Assembly (NCBI GenBank): GCA_049724395.1
Contig: JAUGWO010000257.1
Coordinates: 1-61,037 of the forward strand
DNA length: 61,037 nt
Origin: Spongospora subterranea f. sp. subterranea
Taxonomy: Eukaryota > Endomyxa: Phytomyxea > Phytomyxea > Plasmodiophorida
Reading direction: 5' to 3'
Below the pieces are notes generated by a model. The model was given only the letters and a program-made list of their open reading frames with translations, was not told the DNA's origin and made no database searches. The position numbers and the translations under genes are program-made. This document shows, one piece after another, positions 43,876-56,474 of the stretch; the first letter of the stretch is position 1, and every line of letters begins with the position of its first letter.

Positions 43876-44310
43876 TTGTGCTATGAAGGAAAAAGCTCAA
43901 ACGAAGAAGGTGTTGGCTCAGCTTGGTCGTATGGAAGCAAAATCTCTGGACATGCTGTGCGGATTGGTTCGCAGCAATTCTGTGATCACGCCGTATGTCA
44001 AAGCAATTTGTCACAGCCAGTACGAGGAAGCCACAAACTTGTCCTTTGTTTCAGAGTAACAGACATTCCTGAAACATGGAGTGTCTTCGTTTGTGCAGAG
44101 AGTACGAGAGTTCAACATCAAGTAACTGTAAAGGATGCATCCATGCACTTCATCCCGAGCTGTAGTTGTTCTACATTTCGGTCAGCGTTAATTCCTTGCG
44201 CCGGAATTTGTTCGTTTTTCTCACGGTTCGAGGCCAATCTATTTGATGTGGTCAACTTGCACCCGAGGTGGCGGATGAGCAACTATCCTCTCTATATGCA
44301 ACGTGCTTAA
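43876..44310 (+). pseudogene. Decayed MULE/ZSWIM-like fragment
   Basis: An open frame of 144 codons ends with a SWIM-like stretch: a Cys-Ser-Cys pair, about ten residues, then Pro-Cys, then an LFDVVNLHPRWRM segment like the one after the SWIM finger in MULE transposases. The His of the CxC...CxH pattern is replaced by Gly. No catalytic region is recognisable upstream. A different, older family from the MULE at 17.9-21.0 kb. Confidence 0.4.
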
Positions 44311-44608
44311 GGAAATCAAAACTTTTACCCAACGACAACCAAATCCAAAAACGAAGGCCGCACTGTCGAAAACCCGCCTTACGACAGCTTCCAATTGCTC
44401 GAAGATAAAGTGAAACTCCTGACTTCGACGCCGGCAACACCCTGACGGTAACTACTGTCTACACACACCCACGGTTGGCGCAGAGCCCGTTTGGCAGTCT
44501 CACGCAGTACGGTATTACTGTGGTACTTACGTTATCATGATACATCGACGTATTTAATCAAAGAACTCTTTATTACCTAATGTTACTCGCTGGCTCCAAT
44601 CTTACGTT

Positions 44609-45565
44609 TCATAATCTTGTCCATTTTGCCAATCGGTCCGATGTGAAAGAGTTAAAAAATGGTTTCTCCTTAAAGCACCGGATACACACGGAAATTCGAC
44701 GTTGATTCCTGACCAATATGGGATGTCCATCTTGATCAACACCTGCAATCTGACGACCATGCGCTGTCCATTGCATCAGATGTAATGACTCATTATGCTT
44801 GAGAAATGTCGGAGATACCCAATAACTTTCTCTCTCAACATAGTTTCTGGGATTATGCCTCGAAACTTGTACACCTGAAAGGGGGCACACCATTAGATTG
44901 GGATTAATAGAATTGAACCTGAAGTTGACAACTGACCGAAGGCGTCTCCCATCGATAACGGAGAGTTGGATTGGTTCACTGAGTGACTCTAATGGAATTT
45001 GGTTCGCATGGGCGAACTTCCAATCGATGAACAACGAGGTAGCGCCACAGTCAATAAATGCCAAGGTATTAACGGGAACGGAATGAGAGTAGGTGACAGC
45101 ACATTGATGATGTCGTGTATTTAACACAGCAGTAGATATGGACTGAATAGTGATCGGGAGATAGGAATAAATCTGCAGTGGTGTAGTATTATTTATTGGA
45201 GCATTGCTGGATCATCGTGGCAAAATATGAGCTGAAACCGTGTGTCCCGGTTCGTCGCAGTAGAGACATAGCCCTGCAAGACGACATCGAGTCGTTTTCA
45301 CCAACGTTAGAGCAGCACGTGGGGTTCTATTGGAGTGAAGCGATACCTTTGAAGTCGAGTAAAACGGATTAACCGCGGCAATCACCATCGGAACCCTTCT
45401 CAATACCAATATTGAAGGGCGTTTACTACTGTATCCGCCATTATTTGCTCTCATAAACAGATTGAACCAAACATGGCAGGTCGAGTGTCCCTCTTCCCTA
45501 TGGCATTTGCTTCCATAAGCAGCCAAAACGAGATGCAGCATGGCGTAGAACAAGGGACATATCAA
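44609..45565 (-). mobile_element. Gypsy gag-protease fossil
   Basis: A minus-strand gag end with a degraded zinc knuckle (CLYCDEPGH) at about 45.2-45.3 kb, followed by a retroviral-type aspartic protease (FIDCGATSLFIDW) at about 44.8-45.1 kb. RT and beyond are absent. Broken. Its outer end overlaps cassette copy A. Confidence 0.6.
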
Positions 45566-45734
45566 ATACAGAACTAAATCACAACAGGAAAGTTGAATAG
45601 ATGGGAGAGGATAATCGGGTAATCTTCACCCTGGTGTATGACACATAGAACTGCTCCCGTTCTCATCCTTAACTCTGAACTCATCCTTTGCCCGATGGAG
45701 AACCGCACCATTGTTGCGCCATCCCATTCCTCCA

Positions 45735-48128
45735 ATGTGTGTCCTCAATTTGTTGATATTGCTGCTGCTGGTGACCAGACCGACTCGATCTGTGACCCCC
45801 GAACCATGGTCATGATTGGGGCGAACCGCTTGGCTCCGGTCAGGCCAATGCCGCCACAACAACCGCCTCCTCGACATTCTCGGTATGGATGGCGGAATAT
45901 CAACTTTAAAGAATTGCCAAATCCTGAGAGCATTGGCCCTTGCAGGACACCATGTCGCAGTCGCAGGAGTTGGCAATGCGCCATGGCAAGGCCCAAGGTT
46001 CACACAATTCAAGTTTGGAATATTCGATATTGGAGTCAATTTCGCTGCGAAGCAATTCCTTTTTGACGTTTAATTTTGCCAAAATCAATCGTGTCAACCA
46101 GTTTGGTGAAAGTTCTTCGATGAAAGTGGTCGTTCGGTTCATCTTCATATAGAGATTCGGCTTGTTAAATGCGTTTTAGGGATGGGATTTTGGCCCGGGT
46201 TTGAAAATTGACGCGATATCAGTATCGATCCTCAACAGTTGAGCCAAGAGGCGAGAAGATTGCCGCGTCCCTAAATATCCAATTGATTGCCCATACTTAT
46301 TGTCGATTCGTCAACAGTTGAGAAACGACCAAGAGAGCGAGAACAGTTCATCTTCATTGATTCCTTGTTAATCGAATGGAACTCAAATCGAAAATTCCAT
46401 ATCATTGAGTTGAGCCAACAGGGCGGAACCTCGATTGCTTATCGATCAAATCGAATTCCAACTGATTCGGAGTCAAAAGATCGAAAATCGTGCCCGATAA
46501 CAGAAACGCCCACCAGTTTGGTGACAGTTCTTCCAGAAACTTAGCCGTTCAGTCCATGTCCAAATTGTGTTTCGGTTTGCTAAGTTCGTGTTAGAATTGG
46601 ACCCCGAGCACGAGTTCAAACCGTGATGCATCCCGTATCAGTATTGAGGGTCAACAGTCAATTGAAAGCGTAGAGGGCAAAACTTTCGATTGCCGCATCG
46701 AAAATACGATTAATTCAAAAACCAGCCTGTTGACGTTCGTGAGAATTTCGTGCCAGTAAGCGATTGCCGATAATCGTGATTACCAATATCTGCTGATGGC
46801 GTACTAGGATGGAGTTTCCGCAGCGCACTCACAAAATGGTTCATTTTCGTAATGCCAAGTACTTAATGGGATTGAGAGTGCTCTGTCCGCTCTTAAACTG
46901 GGACCTGGATGAGGTCAAAGACTATGATAGCCTCTGTGTGTTTCTGGTCAGAACTCTGGTTCCCCGCTCTGTCTGGGGTTTGATGATCACAAACGGTATC
47001 GTCTGCTTAGGAAAAAGGAGACGAATCCAGAACAGGTCGAGTTTCACAACAGTGTCGCCATGACGGAACACATCATGGAACTACTGTTGCTCGGAAAGTC
47101 GGGCGGGATAACGTTGAGGTCGGACAAAACAACATCGATGTTCCTGAAACTCGGCTAATTGGCAAGGCAACCAGCACCCTGCAAAAACTGATTTAATTTC
47201 GAATTTTGTTTTGAAACTGGTCTCTTGCAGAAGATCGCTCTGCAGTATTAGTCGTCAGGTGATTTATTGTCTCAAGCGCATCTGTATCCCCGTCCTTCAA
47301 TGTCTTGTGAAATGTTGTGGCAAAGACATGGACCTGTTCCAGACACGTTGGGGAGCGCGTTTCAAGCACCGTCATTTTGGATTGAAATGCTGCCCCGGTC
47401 GTGGATCAAATCATAACACCTGCGGTTACCAGAGGACGAAAATCGTCAGAAACCCTGACAACAGGTTTTTCATTCGCCTTTTTTAAGAAAAACTGATTAA
47501 CATTTGTGCTTTCAGAGACAAAGACTCCGGATTTATTGGATCTCAAAGCTCTTGCTGTTGCTGTTTCAACGTCAAAAACCGCAGAAGAAAAACTCAAACT
47601 GTGTTGTGAATTCAACGAGAAATACCGAATCAAGTGGCCCCATGGCTCAAAAGGTTCTCCGACAATATTATACCCGGTCTTCGAAACCCATCTGGGGGTG
47701 CTTTGTTCATCACTGTGGCCAAAATACAAATGAATGGATTCGAAAATGGGGCACTGAATTCGCACATGGGGAATTCAGCAAGCGGAAATGTCACGGCTTG
47801 GAGTCCATTGAATGCGGATCGATGCGACCGACCATTTGATATTCCTGCAAGACATGATCTTCGCAAAAAATCAACCCGAGACCTCCTCCCAGCGCTTTCC
47901 GAAATTCTCGAACAGTATGATCAGTTCGTGATTACGAAGACAGCATCACATGAGATCGCCTCATCCGGTTTAACCACTTTGATCAGAAAATGCCGTCCTA
48001 TTCAACAATTGTTTACTATCGTCATTGCGCTGGAAGTGTTGAGGAATTTATTCGGAGATGGGGAGAATCAGTACACTACTCCAAGTTCATTCACAATTGC
48101 TGTCCTGGAACAGCACAAAGGAATCTGA
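45735..48128 (+). pseudogene. Cassette gene P, copy A (unknown secreted protein, decayed)
   Basis: Starts with ATG and a signal peptide (MCVLNLLILLLLV) that is conserved in all three copies. The remaining coding sequence is split over several frames. Recognisable parts: an ALALAGHHVAVAGVG stretch that weakly recalls the N-terminus of family-1 glycosyltransferases; a region of tandem ~267-bp units; a Cys-rich part with CCGKDMDLFQTRWG; and a C-terminal region in which a His-Cys plus (K/R)WG motif occurs twice about 95 residues apart. An AATAAA at 48214 lies beyond the final stop. I do not know the family. Confidence 0.45.
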
Positions 48129-48279
48129 TATCTGTCAATATGATTCTCGGTCATCACAAGGTTAGATAAGGGTTGACCCTCCAATGACTCAACAAATAAG
48201 GTAGATGAAGTCAAATAAACCTGATGGGTTAAGGTAGTTTCACAAGGGGTTATAGGATTATTCTGTTGTATTCATCATC

Positions 48280-49093
48280 AACTTTTCTCGGTATAATTCC
48301 GTTGGATTCTGGCCAACATTGGCCGAGATACATATGTGGATTCAACACCTTCCTCCGCTATGGATTAGGTAGGCAACTCACACTCGATTGATGTCGATTA
48401 ATTTTGTTGTTGAATCTAATGAATGAGTAGAGTCGGTTACCATCAGATATGATGGCAGTGGAAGGGATGACAATAGATCCCACCCCGAATAGAGAACAAC
48501 CAGAGTCGTCTTCGGGTTGGAAATCGTGTACCTGGATAAGCGTGTTTACAAAAACCCCTGGATAATTAAATGGGAAAACTGGAAGCATCACGATAAATAA
48601 AATGTTTGACATAGAACCGATTTGTCGGAATAATCATAATGGGTTATGATATACGGATTGTGAGATGTTATATATCCAGCCAACAATCACAATAAAAGCG
48701 AATGTTCTAAATTGACGATAATAGCTGTCGAGGGAGTCTGTTGCCATATTTCACCTGGAGGGCAACGGTCAAGGTATGATTAAATAACACGACATCACGA
48801 CCACAACACCATTTCATATGACCCGTCATCTCTGAATCGTCATCTCCATTCAATGCGATTTCAATGTCAACCTTTCCTCAGGTATTATCTAACCCAATGT
48901 CGCTGAAATACGCTCCGAATTCCGAACTTGCATCGCCAGGTCTCATTGGTTCGTTCTGGTATGGTGCACAACGAAACAGATTAGCGACCTGCTCCAATTG
49001 CAACAATCCAGTTTGGTGATTTAGTTCATAATTCCGTTCATATACGTGTTTCAGACGAAGATTAGGTGATATGGCGAGGTCCTGCCAGGGCAA
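48280..49093 (-). pseudogene. Cassette gene Q, copy A (unknown, decayed, convergent to P)
   Basis: Minus-strand frames at 48878-49093 and 48358-48612. The last part shared with copy B contains VHDFQPED, then a hydrophobic GSIVIPST stretch and EEGVESTYVSRPMLARI. Tail to tail with gene P and about 150 nt from its end. No family recognised. Confidence 0.35.
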
Positions 49094-49665
49094 TTGAAAC
49101 CATCACGAATTACAACGTCAAATGAACACACTTAGTTAGAACCTGTATAGTGTTAACCGGTCTCGAAATCATTGCTTGTCGCTGATATAACATCTGCCAG
49201 GTCAAATTCCATGTGGCCATCAAGGGACATGACATCGTGAATGGTGAATCTCAGGAACGAATTTGGGGAAACAGATCTTTTGACGAGGTCTTATTGGTGA
49301 TAGCCTGGTCAAATTACTCCATTGAACTTCGGGGCGCCATCAAATCTGTGTCTCCTTTTCCATAGTGCATACAGTGAGTATCTGTTGGACAAAGTAGTTG
49401 ATCCATATATAAAACAATGATGGGATCACTCCATTCCACGATGGCGCATCACCTCCATTGTCATATCAAAACACATCTCACCAAATATCAAAGTTGGTAC
49501 TGATTATTTCACACGACAGGACAAATGATTCTCTCGTGTCGATACAGAATATGAATGTCAATTTCAGAACAACAATGCGGGCAACAATCCTCCACACTGC
49601 TATAAACTGTAAACGGTGTCGTAATTGGTCAATAGGGAAACCTGAACTTTTTAAGTTAGGAAATG

Positions 49666-50329
49666 ATCCAACGCGTCCATGGGAACGGATCCCCCTATTC
49701 GAGTATAATTCACATATTGATTGATCGTGACCTGTATATTGCTTCAATATGAATCAGCACATTTCCTGGCTAATTTGATCTTTATGCAGAACATACGAAG
49801 ACCTCGTTATTGAAGTACTTAAACTGTTATGCATGGAATAATATAACAGGGGCCTGATACCCTGCCTTTTTATGACAAGTGGACAGCGTAGAACATCGTC
49901 GGTACAGATTTACAGAATGATTCATATCGGTTTCATCTGAAGTTTCACTCATGAACATTATTACTTATCTGCAGTGTTCTTACCGCAAATTCAGTTGGAC
50001 CGGAACGGTGCAGTGTTAACCCTCAATAGCGGATCAATATCACGTTTTGTGCATTTCTACAAACACATTCATGTAAATTGATGAAACAGCCTCAGACGCA
50101 ATTTTAATACAGCGATAGTGATCATACAAAACCGAAGTACAAATCACACAGAGAAAAGTCTTCAAAAAAAGCTGCAATAAATTTGATGAAACATTACCGT
50201 CAAAGCCAAAAATGGGCACAATTGACAAAAATTGTCAAAACAGCCTGTGAGGATACAAGACATTTGAGCAGGGAATTGGAAGACGGGTAAAGCAGATCAG
50301 CCCACAAACAAACAAAAGAAGACAATTCT
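49666..50329. other. Unassigned stretch between cassette A and the LINE fragment
   Basis: No gene recognised. Low-identity LINE linker sequence may begin at about 50.05 kb on the plus strand. Confidence 0.35.
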
Positions 50330-50819
50330 GGAAATATGAAACTCACTTCATTGAAGCAAAAGAAGAGGTCAAGAACATCGCCTCGAAGTTCGAAGAAATC
50401 TATTGATTGCACCAGATATCACAGATATGAGCAGAACTAGAAAATATTGGAGCACGAACTGCTCCTTGCAGAATTAATTGAAGGAACGATTGGAAACACC
50501 AATTTCGCATATAACCAATAGATAACTGGAAAGAGCAGTTAAAAAAGCCGACAGAAAATGTGCTGGAGGAATAGACTGGAATCCCCAACAGCCTGAAAAA
50601 CATATGTGCACAAATCACATAATCAAGGACACGTTTCCTAAAAGCAATCAATACCGACATCATCGACATTGGGTGCTTTTTCCACAGGAAATTAAGATCG
50701 CCAAATTACGAAAGAACCCAAAGCGTCCAGGAGAATATCGACCATCATCAGGCTGATTGCCTGAGACATAGCAAAGATTGTGGAAGGAATAATAGCAACA
50801 GTACAGAATAGCCGCCACA
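50330..50819 (+). mobile_element. LINE reverse transcriptase fragment (start of RT)
   Basis: Plus-strand scraps in two frames match the first RT blocks of non-LTR elements: a K...AGGIDGIPNSLK block near 50.54 kb and PGEYRPS followed by AKIVEGII near 50.73-50.79 kb. The YxDD block and the rest are missing. Unrelated in position to the LINE at 21.5-26 kb. A few frame shifts and stops. Confidence 0.55.
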
Positions 50820-51744
50820 ATTGGACTTTTTAACTAATCTTGATAAACCAGCCCACAGCTTGAACATGCATTGTTGTGCTGCTACTTTAGGCAGATTTCA
50901 CTCGGGTCCACGGTGGGAACAAAGTGAAGTTCGGTTTGTCGTCAAATACATATTGCAGATGCGAAAGAAACACAGTGCAATTGTGGATCATCCCGTTCTT
51001 GTCGGGTTCACTTTAAGAACAGGGACCAATGATTATCACGCCGCCATTGCTCATCAACCATTGTTGCCAGGGACCAAACACTGATCATAACCCAATCAAA
51101 ATTGACGCGGCCATTGGTTCTCTTATTACAGACGTTAACGCGGCCATTGACCATCTCCCATGTCATTTTCTAAAAGGAGACCTTGATAGCCCTCACGACC
51201 TCACGACTTTGTCGATATTTTTGGGTGCCAGTTGGCGCTGAAAAAAATTGAATTGCTCACGTCAAGTTACAGCACAGTCGAGACAACGTTGAAACCTGGC
51301 ACTGTTGTGAACACATGACAGTGTCAAATGGATATCAAAACCGCCTTCTTCGACATCATTGATGAAAGAGGATCGGCAGAGCGTCGATATTTGCCTGGCA
51401 TTGTCTAGGAAGAGGATATCTTTATAAACAATCAGTGGTTTGCGATGAAGGCGAATCCTGCAGGCAGACTTAATCGATGAGTCCCATTTCAGATCACGTG
51501 TCTTGTTTCGGCCTTAATGAGTCGGTTTAGATGACAATAGTATCCAACCGGACGGCTGCTGAGTCCTCTTGGCTGGTTCTTGATAGACAGATTGGAGAAA
51601 TGGATCAGGGTTTTGATAAATCATTGGTTTCTAGACCGGATCATCGGGTCGACAGACGATCACATGAACATGACATTCGTAATGAATCGCTTGCTTTTAC
51701 AAGTAGCTCAAGATCATCGGAAGATAGGTGAACCCGTCCGTGAA
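50820..51744 (+). mobile_element. Ty1/copia RT fossil, rearranged
   Basis: A copia-like LGRFHSGPRWEQ block (normally near the RT/RNase H junction) lies at about 50.88-50.98 kb. A QMDIKTAFF block, normally near the start of copia RT, lies further right at about 51.33 kb. The blocks are out of their usual order, so this is a rearranged or multi-copy fossil. Broken throughout. Confidence 0.45.
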
Positions 51745-52024
51745 TTATTTGCTCTCATAAACGGGTTTCCAAACATGGACGAGTACCCTTTTTCTACGAC
51801 ATTGCGCTTGTTGATAATGGACAAAACGTTATTCATCATGTTTTAGAACAACGGACATATCAAATACAGAACTAAATCACAACAGGAAAGTTAATATATG
51901 GGATAGGACAGTCTGAACCTTAACCCTGTGTATAACACCTAACACCGTTCATCTCATCCTTGACTCTGAACTCATCCTTTCCCATTGGCGAACCGCGCTA
52001 CTGTTGCGCCATCCCATTACTCCA

Positions 52025-54350
52025 ATGCGTGTCCTCAACTTGTTGATATTGCTGGTGGTGGCGACCAGACCGACTCGATCTGTGACAACCGAACATGGTC
52101 ATGGTTGGGACGAACGGCTTGATTCAGGTCAGGTCAATGTCGCCACAAGAATCACCTCCTCGATTTTATCGGTATGGATGGCGGAATTGCGCTTAAAGAT
52201 TTGCCAAATCCTGAGATCATTGGTCATTGCAGGACACGATGTCGTCGTCACCGGAATGGGCCATGGTCTTCACATTCGGCTTGTTAATTGCCAAGACCCA
52301 GGTTTACACTATTCCAGTATTCAAGAGGGCAATAAGTTGCGCCAAAAGGGGGAAATCGAAATGGGAGTCATATTTTCTGATTCGGCAATTGCCTTGTTGG
52401 CGTTTGAGTTTATCCAATATCAATCGTGTCGACCAGTTTGGTGGTAGTCGTTCGATGTTGTAGTCGTTCAGTTCATCTTCATATAGAGATTCGGCTTGTT
52501 AAGTGCGTTTTTAGAAATGGGACTCGAGCCCGGGTTCGAAAATTGACGCGTCCCATATCAGTATCGATTCTCAACAGTTGAGCAAAGAGGGCGAGAACCT
52601 CGATTGCCTTATCGATCTAAATCGAATTCCTATTGATTCGGATATTTTGCCGTCAAAAGACTTTCTCGAGAATCTCGTGCCCGATAACAGAAACGACCAC
52701 CAGTTTGGTGACAGTTTTTCCAGAAATTTAGCCGTTCAGTCCATGTCCAAATTGTGTTTGGGTTTGCTAAGTTCGTCTTAGGATTGGAACCCGAACACGA
52801 GTTCAAACCGTGATGTATCCCGTATCAGTATTGATGGTCAACAGTCAATTAGAAAGCGTAGAGGGCAAAACTTTCGATTGCCGCATCGAAAATACGATTA
52901 ATTCAAAAACCAGCCTGTTGACGTTCGTGATAATTTCGTGCCAGTAAGGCGATTGCCGATAATCGTGATCACCAATATCTGATTATGGCGTTACTAGGAT
53001 GGATTTCCGCAGCAAACTCACAAAATGGTAAATTTTCGTAATAACAAGTACTTGTTGGGATTGAGAATGCTCTGTCCGCTCCTAAACTGGGACCTGAATG
53101 AGGTCAAAGACTATGATAGCCTCTGTGTGTTTCTGGTCAGAACTCTGGTTCCCCGCTCTGTCTAAGATTTGATGATCACAAACGGTATCGTCTGTTTAGG
53201 GAAAGGAGACGAATCCAGAACAGGTCGAGTTTCACGACAGTGTCGCCAAGATGGAACACATCATGGAACTACTGTTTGGCGGAAAGTCGGGGCGGAATAA
53301 CGTTGAGGTCGGACAAAACAACATCGATGTTCCTGATCCTAGGCTAATTGCCAAGGCAACCAGCACCCTGCAAAAACTGATCCTAATTTCGAATTTTGTT
53401 TTGAAACTGGTCTCTGGCAGAAAATCGCTCTGCAGTATTAGTCATAAGGTGATTTATTGTCTCAAGCGCACCTGTATCCCCGTCCTTCAATGTCTTGTGA
53501 AATGTTGTGGCAAAGACATGGACCTGTTCCAGACACGTTGGGGAACGCGTTTCAGCCACCGTAATTTTGGAGTGAAATGCTGCCCCGGTCGTGGATCAAA
53601 TCATAACACCTGCGGTTACCAGAGGACGAAAATCGTCAGAAACCCTGACAACAGGTTTTCATTCGCCTTTTTTAGAAAAACTGATGAACATTTGTGCTTT
53701 CAGAGACAAAGACTCCGGTTTATTGGATCTCAAAGCTCTTGTTGTTGCTGTTTCAAAGTCAAAAACCTCAGAAGAAAAACTCAAACTGTGTTGTGAATTC
53801 AACGAGAAATACCGATCAAGTGGCCCCATGGCTCGAAAGTTCTCCGATCAATATTATCACCTGTCTCCGAAACCCATCTGGGGGTGCTTTGTTCATCACT
53901 GTGGCCAAGATACAAATGAGTGGATTCGAAAATGGGGCCCTGAATTCGCACATGGGGAATTCGGCAAGCGGAAATGTCATGGTTTGGAGTCCCATTGACA
54001 ATGCGGATCGATCGACCGACCATTTGATATTCCAGCAAGACTTGATCTTCGCAAAAAATCAACCCGAGACCTCCTCCCAGCGCTTTCCAAAATTCTCGAA
54101 CAGTATGATCAGTTCGTGATTACGAAGACAGCATCAATGAGATCGCCTCATCCGGTTTAACCACTTTTATCAGAAAGTGCCGTCCTATTTACAATTGTTT
54201 ACATCGTCATTGCGCTGGAAGTGTTGAGGAATTTATTCGGAGATGGGGAGAATCAGTACACTACACCAAGTTCATTCGCAATTGCTGTCCTGGAACAGGC
54301 ACAAAGGAATCTGATATCTGTCAATATGATTCTCGGTCATCCCAAGGTTA
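52025..54350 (+). pseudogene. Cassette gene P, copy B
   Basis: Longest intact N-terminus of the three: signal peptide MRVLNLLILLVVA, then about 120 further residues open, including LRSLVIAGHDVVVTGMG. Later parts are open at 53251-53796 and 53591-53998 in different frames, the latter with VHHCGQDTNEWIRKWG. The reading frame changes several times, so the gene is decayed or mis-assembled. Confidence 0.45.
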
Positions 54351-54443
54351 GATAAGGGTTGACCCTCCAATGACTCAACAGATTCGGTAGATGAAGTCAA
54401 ATAAACCTGATGTGTTCAAAGTGTTTCACAAGGGGTTATAGGA

Positions 54444-55055
54444 TTATTCAATTTTATTCATATCAACTTTTCTGGTATAATTCCGTTGGATTCTGGCCAA
54501 CATTGGCCGAGATACATATGTGGATTCAACACCTTCCTCCGCTATGGAATTAGGTAGGCAACTCACGTTCGATTGATGTCGATGGATTTTGTTGTTGTTA
54601 AATCTAATGTATGGGTGGAGTCGGCCACCATCAGATATGATGATAGTGGAAGGGATGACAATAGATCCCACCCCAAATAGAGAACAACCAACTCATCTTC
54701 GGGTTGGAAATCGTGTACCTGGATAAGCGTAGAATGTTTCACACAAATCCAATTACTGAATAAAATCGGAAAACGCAATCACGATAAATCGACTTGTCGA
54801 CATGGGATAGAACCGATTTGTCGGAATAATCATAATAAGTTATGATATACGGATTGTGAGATGTTATATATCCAGACAACAATCACAATAAAAGCGAATG
54901 TTCGAAATTGACGATAGCGGTCGAGGGAGTCTGTTGCCATATTTCACTTGGAGGGCAACGGTCAAGGTATGATTACAATAACACGACATCGCCGAACACA
55001 ACACTATTTCATGAATCTGACCCGTCATCTCCATCCAATGTGATTTAATCCCCAA
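54444..55055 (-). pseudogene. Cassette gene Q, copy B
   Basis: Minus-strand partner of copy A's gene Q, including VHDFQPED and a C-terminal end ...IQRNYTRKVD that is open to a stop at 54444. An upstream frame at 54864-55055 carries HTLTVALQVKYGNRLP, also present in copy A. Confidence 0.35.
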
Positions 55056-55739
55056 CCTCCCCCGTCTTCAAATGTCAACTTTTCCTCAGGTATTTTCTGA
55101 CCCTATGTCGCTGAAATACGCTCCGAATTCCACGAACTTGCATCGCCAGGTCTCGTATACAAAGGGTTTGGTAACGGGCGACGTGCTCCATTTGCAACAA
55201 TCCAGATTGGTAATTTAGTTCTGTATTCCGTTCATATACGTGTTTTCGGACGAATAATTAGGTGATATGGCGAGGTCCTGACAGGGCCATTAAAACCATC
55301 ACGATTTGCAACGTCAAATACGCAAAGTGTTGGCTTGTTCGTTGAGTATAACTTCCGACCGAGTGTTGATCAAATTGCCGGGTTGGCGATCAAGGGTTAT
55401 GAGCACGTGAACGTGAAGACGGGATCTATCCGCTGTCGTGGTTTTGACGAACGTCGAGATTCTTTGGAGCCTGTTCAGAATTAGCTCCATATGAATGTCC
55501 ACCACAGTTTGGAAATCTTGTCAAGCGATCCATTTGCCCTGCTGTATTACGGACCGGTAGAGCAAGTCATATTCCCAAACAAGATCTCATTCCCATTTGA
55601 ACTCGAAGATGGCGCATCAAAGACGACGTTGTCAGCCAAGATGCTGTCGCCTGCGCGTTATGGACTGTGATCATATGAACTATTGAACCTCCCCTAACTT
55701 GCAAACTGGACACAATAAGTCACTCAGCGACGATGTCTA

Positions 55740-56210
55740 ATACCGATTATCACGATTTCACTCTTTCATTGCGGGCAGAGACCGGCGTCACTGACGATGA
55801 CATGGAAACCGTTCTGAAAGGAAAACCTGAACTTTTCATGTTAGGAACTGATTTTACAAACGATTTTAAGCAACCAACTCTTTGAAGCGCCGAAATCGGT
55901 TTGAAGAAATTTGGCGCGTTAAACTGGGAAATGATCTCCCTGCCAAAGTGACTTCGTTGAAGCTACACTTTACCCATGCTGATAAGCCAGTACGGTGCAA
56001 CAATCGTCGGTATCCTCCTGCTAATAGAGACTTTATGCATATTGAAGTCGTTTCAAAAGCATGGAGAAGATATTTTCCACCTCAAATCCAACGTGAATCT
56101 TGACAAGGACGACACAGATGTCGAATACGATGCAAACGAATGCTATTCAAATGATCTCCAGTTTACAGATGCGCTAGTGCAACGAGTGATAGCTTGGTAT
56201 TTGATTTAAT
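55740..56210 (+). mobile_element. Gypsy RT N-terminal fossil
   Basis: A plus-strand stretch with LGNDLPAKV and NRRYPPANRDFM matches the linker just before gypsy RT, as in the element at 0.2-4.1 kb. Only this scrap remains. It overlaps the right edge of cassette copy B. Broken. Confidence 0.55.
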
Positions 56211-56284
56211 TGTTTTAGGCATCTTGATTAGCCTCAATGCTGCCGAACGATGTTCTGTAGATCTGATTGAGGTGATACATTCGT

Positions 56285-56455
56285 CGTTGCAATGGAGGGA
56301 AACTGTTTGCTTCCAATGACGTTGTGTATTGGTAGTCCGAGTCAGCAAAACTCTCATCATTTGCATATTGCAAGGCCATCTGACACAATCTGACTATAAA
56401 CCTCTGCAGTTATTACAACGTCATTGGAAGCAAACAGTTTCCCTCGATTGCAACG
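56285..56455. repeat. 41-bp near-perfect inverted repeat
   Basis: Arms 56285-56325 and 56415-56455 match at 40 of 41 positions as reverse complements, separated by 89 bp. They lie just outside the left end of mariner 2. Confidence 0.9.
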
Positions 56456-56474
56456 AAGATGATTTTAGTGTGTA

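Larger units (their letters stand above)
45441..49665 (+). repeat. Cassette copy A of a three-copy, ~4.2 kb repeat
   Basis: Matches 51745-55855 (copy B, same orientation) along its length, with short stretches at about 96% (for example 47270-47400 versus 53460-53590) and others clearly lower. The left part also matches copy C (58415-61037, inverted). The left edge is marked by TTATTTGCTCTCATAAAC and the right edge by AAACCTGAACTTTT. No LTRs, terminal inverted repeats or target duplications were found at the edges. Confidence 0.8.
51745..55855 (+). repeat. Cassette copy B
   Basis: Second direct copy, 6.3 kb from copy A (left edge to left edge). Overall order of parts is the same as in A. Near its right end it runs into gypsy RT debris. 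Confidence 0.8.

Noticed and set aside
45728-48128. Cassette gene P as a UDP-glycosyltransferase
   Set aside because: Only one short AGHxVxVxGxG stretch resembles that family; the C-terminal nucleotide-binding signature is missing.
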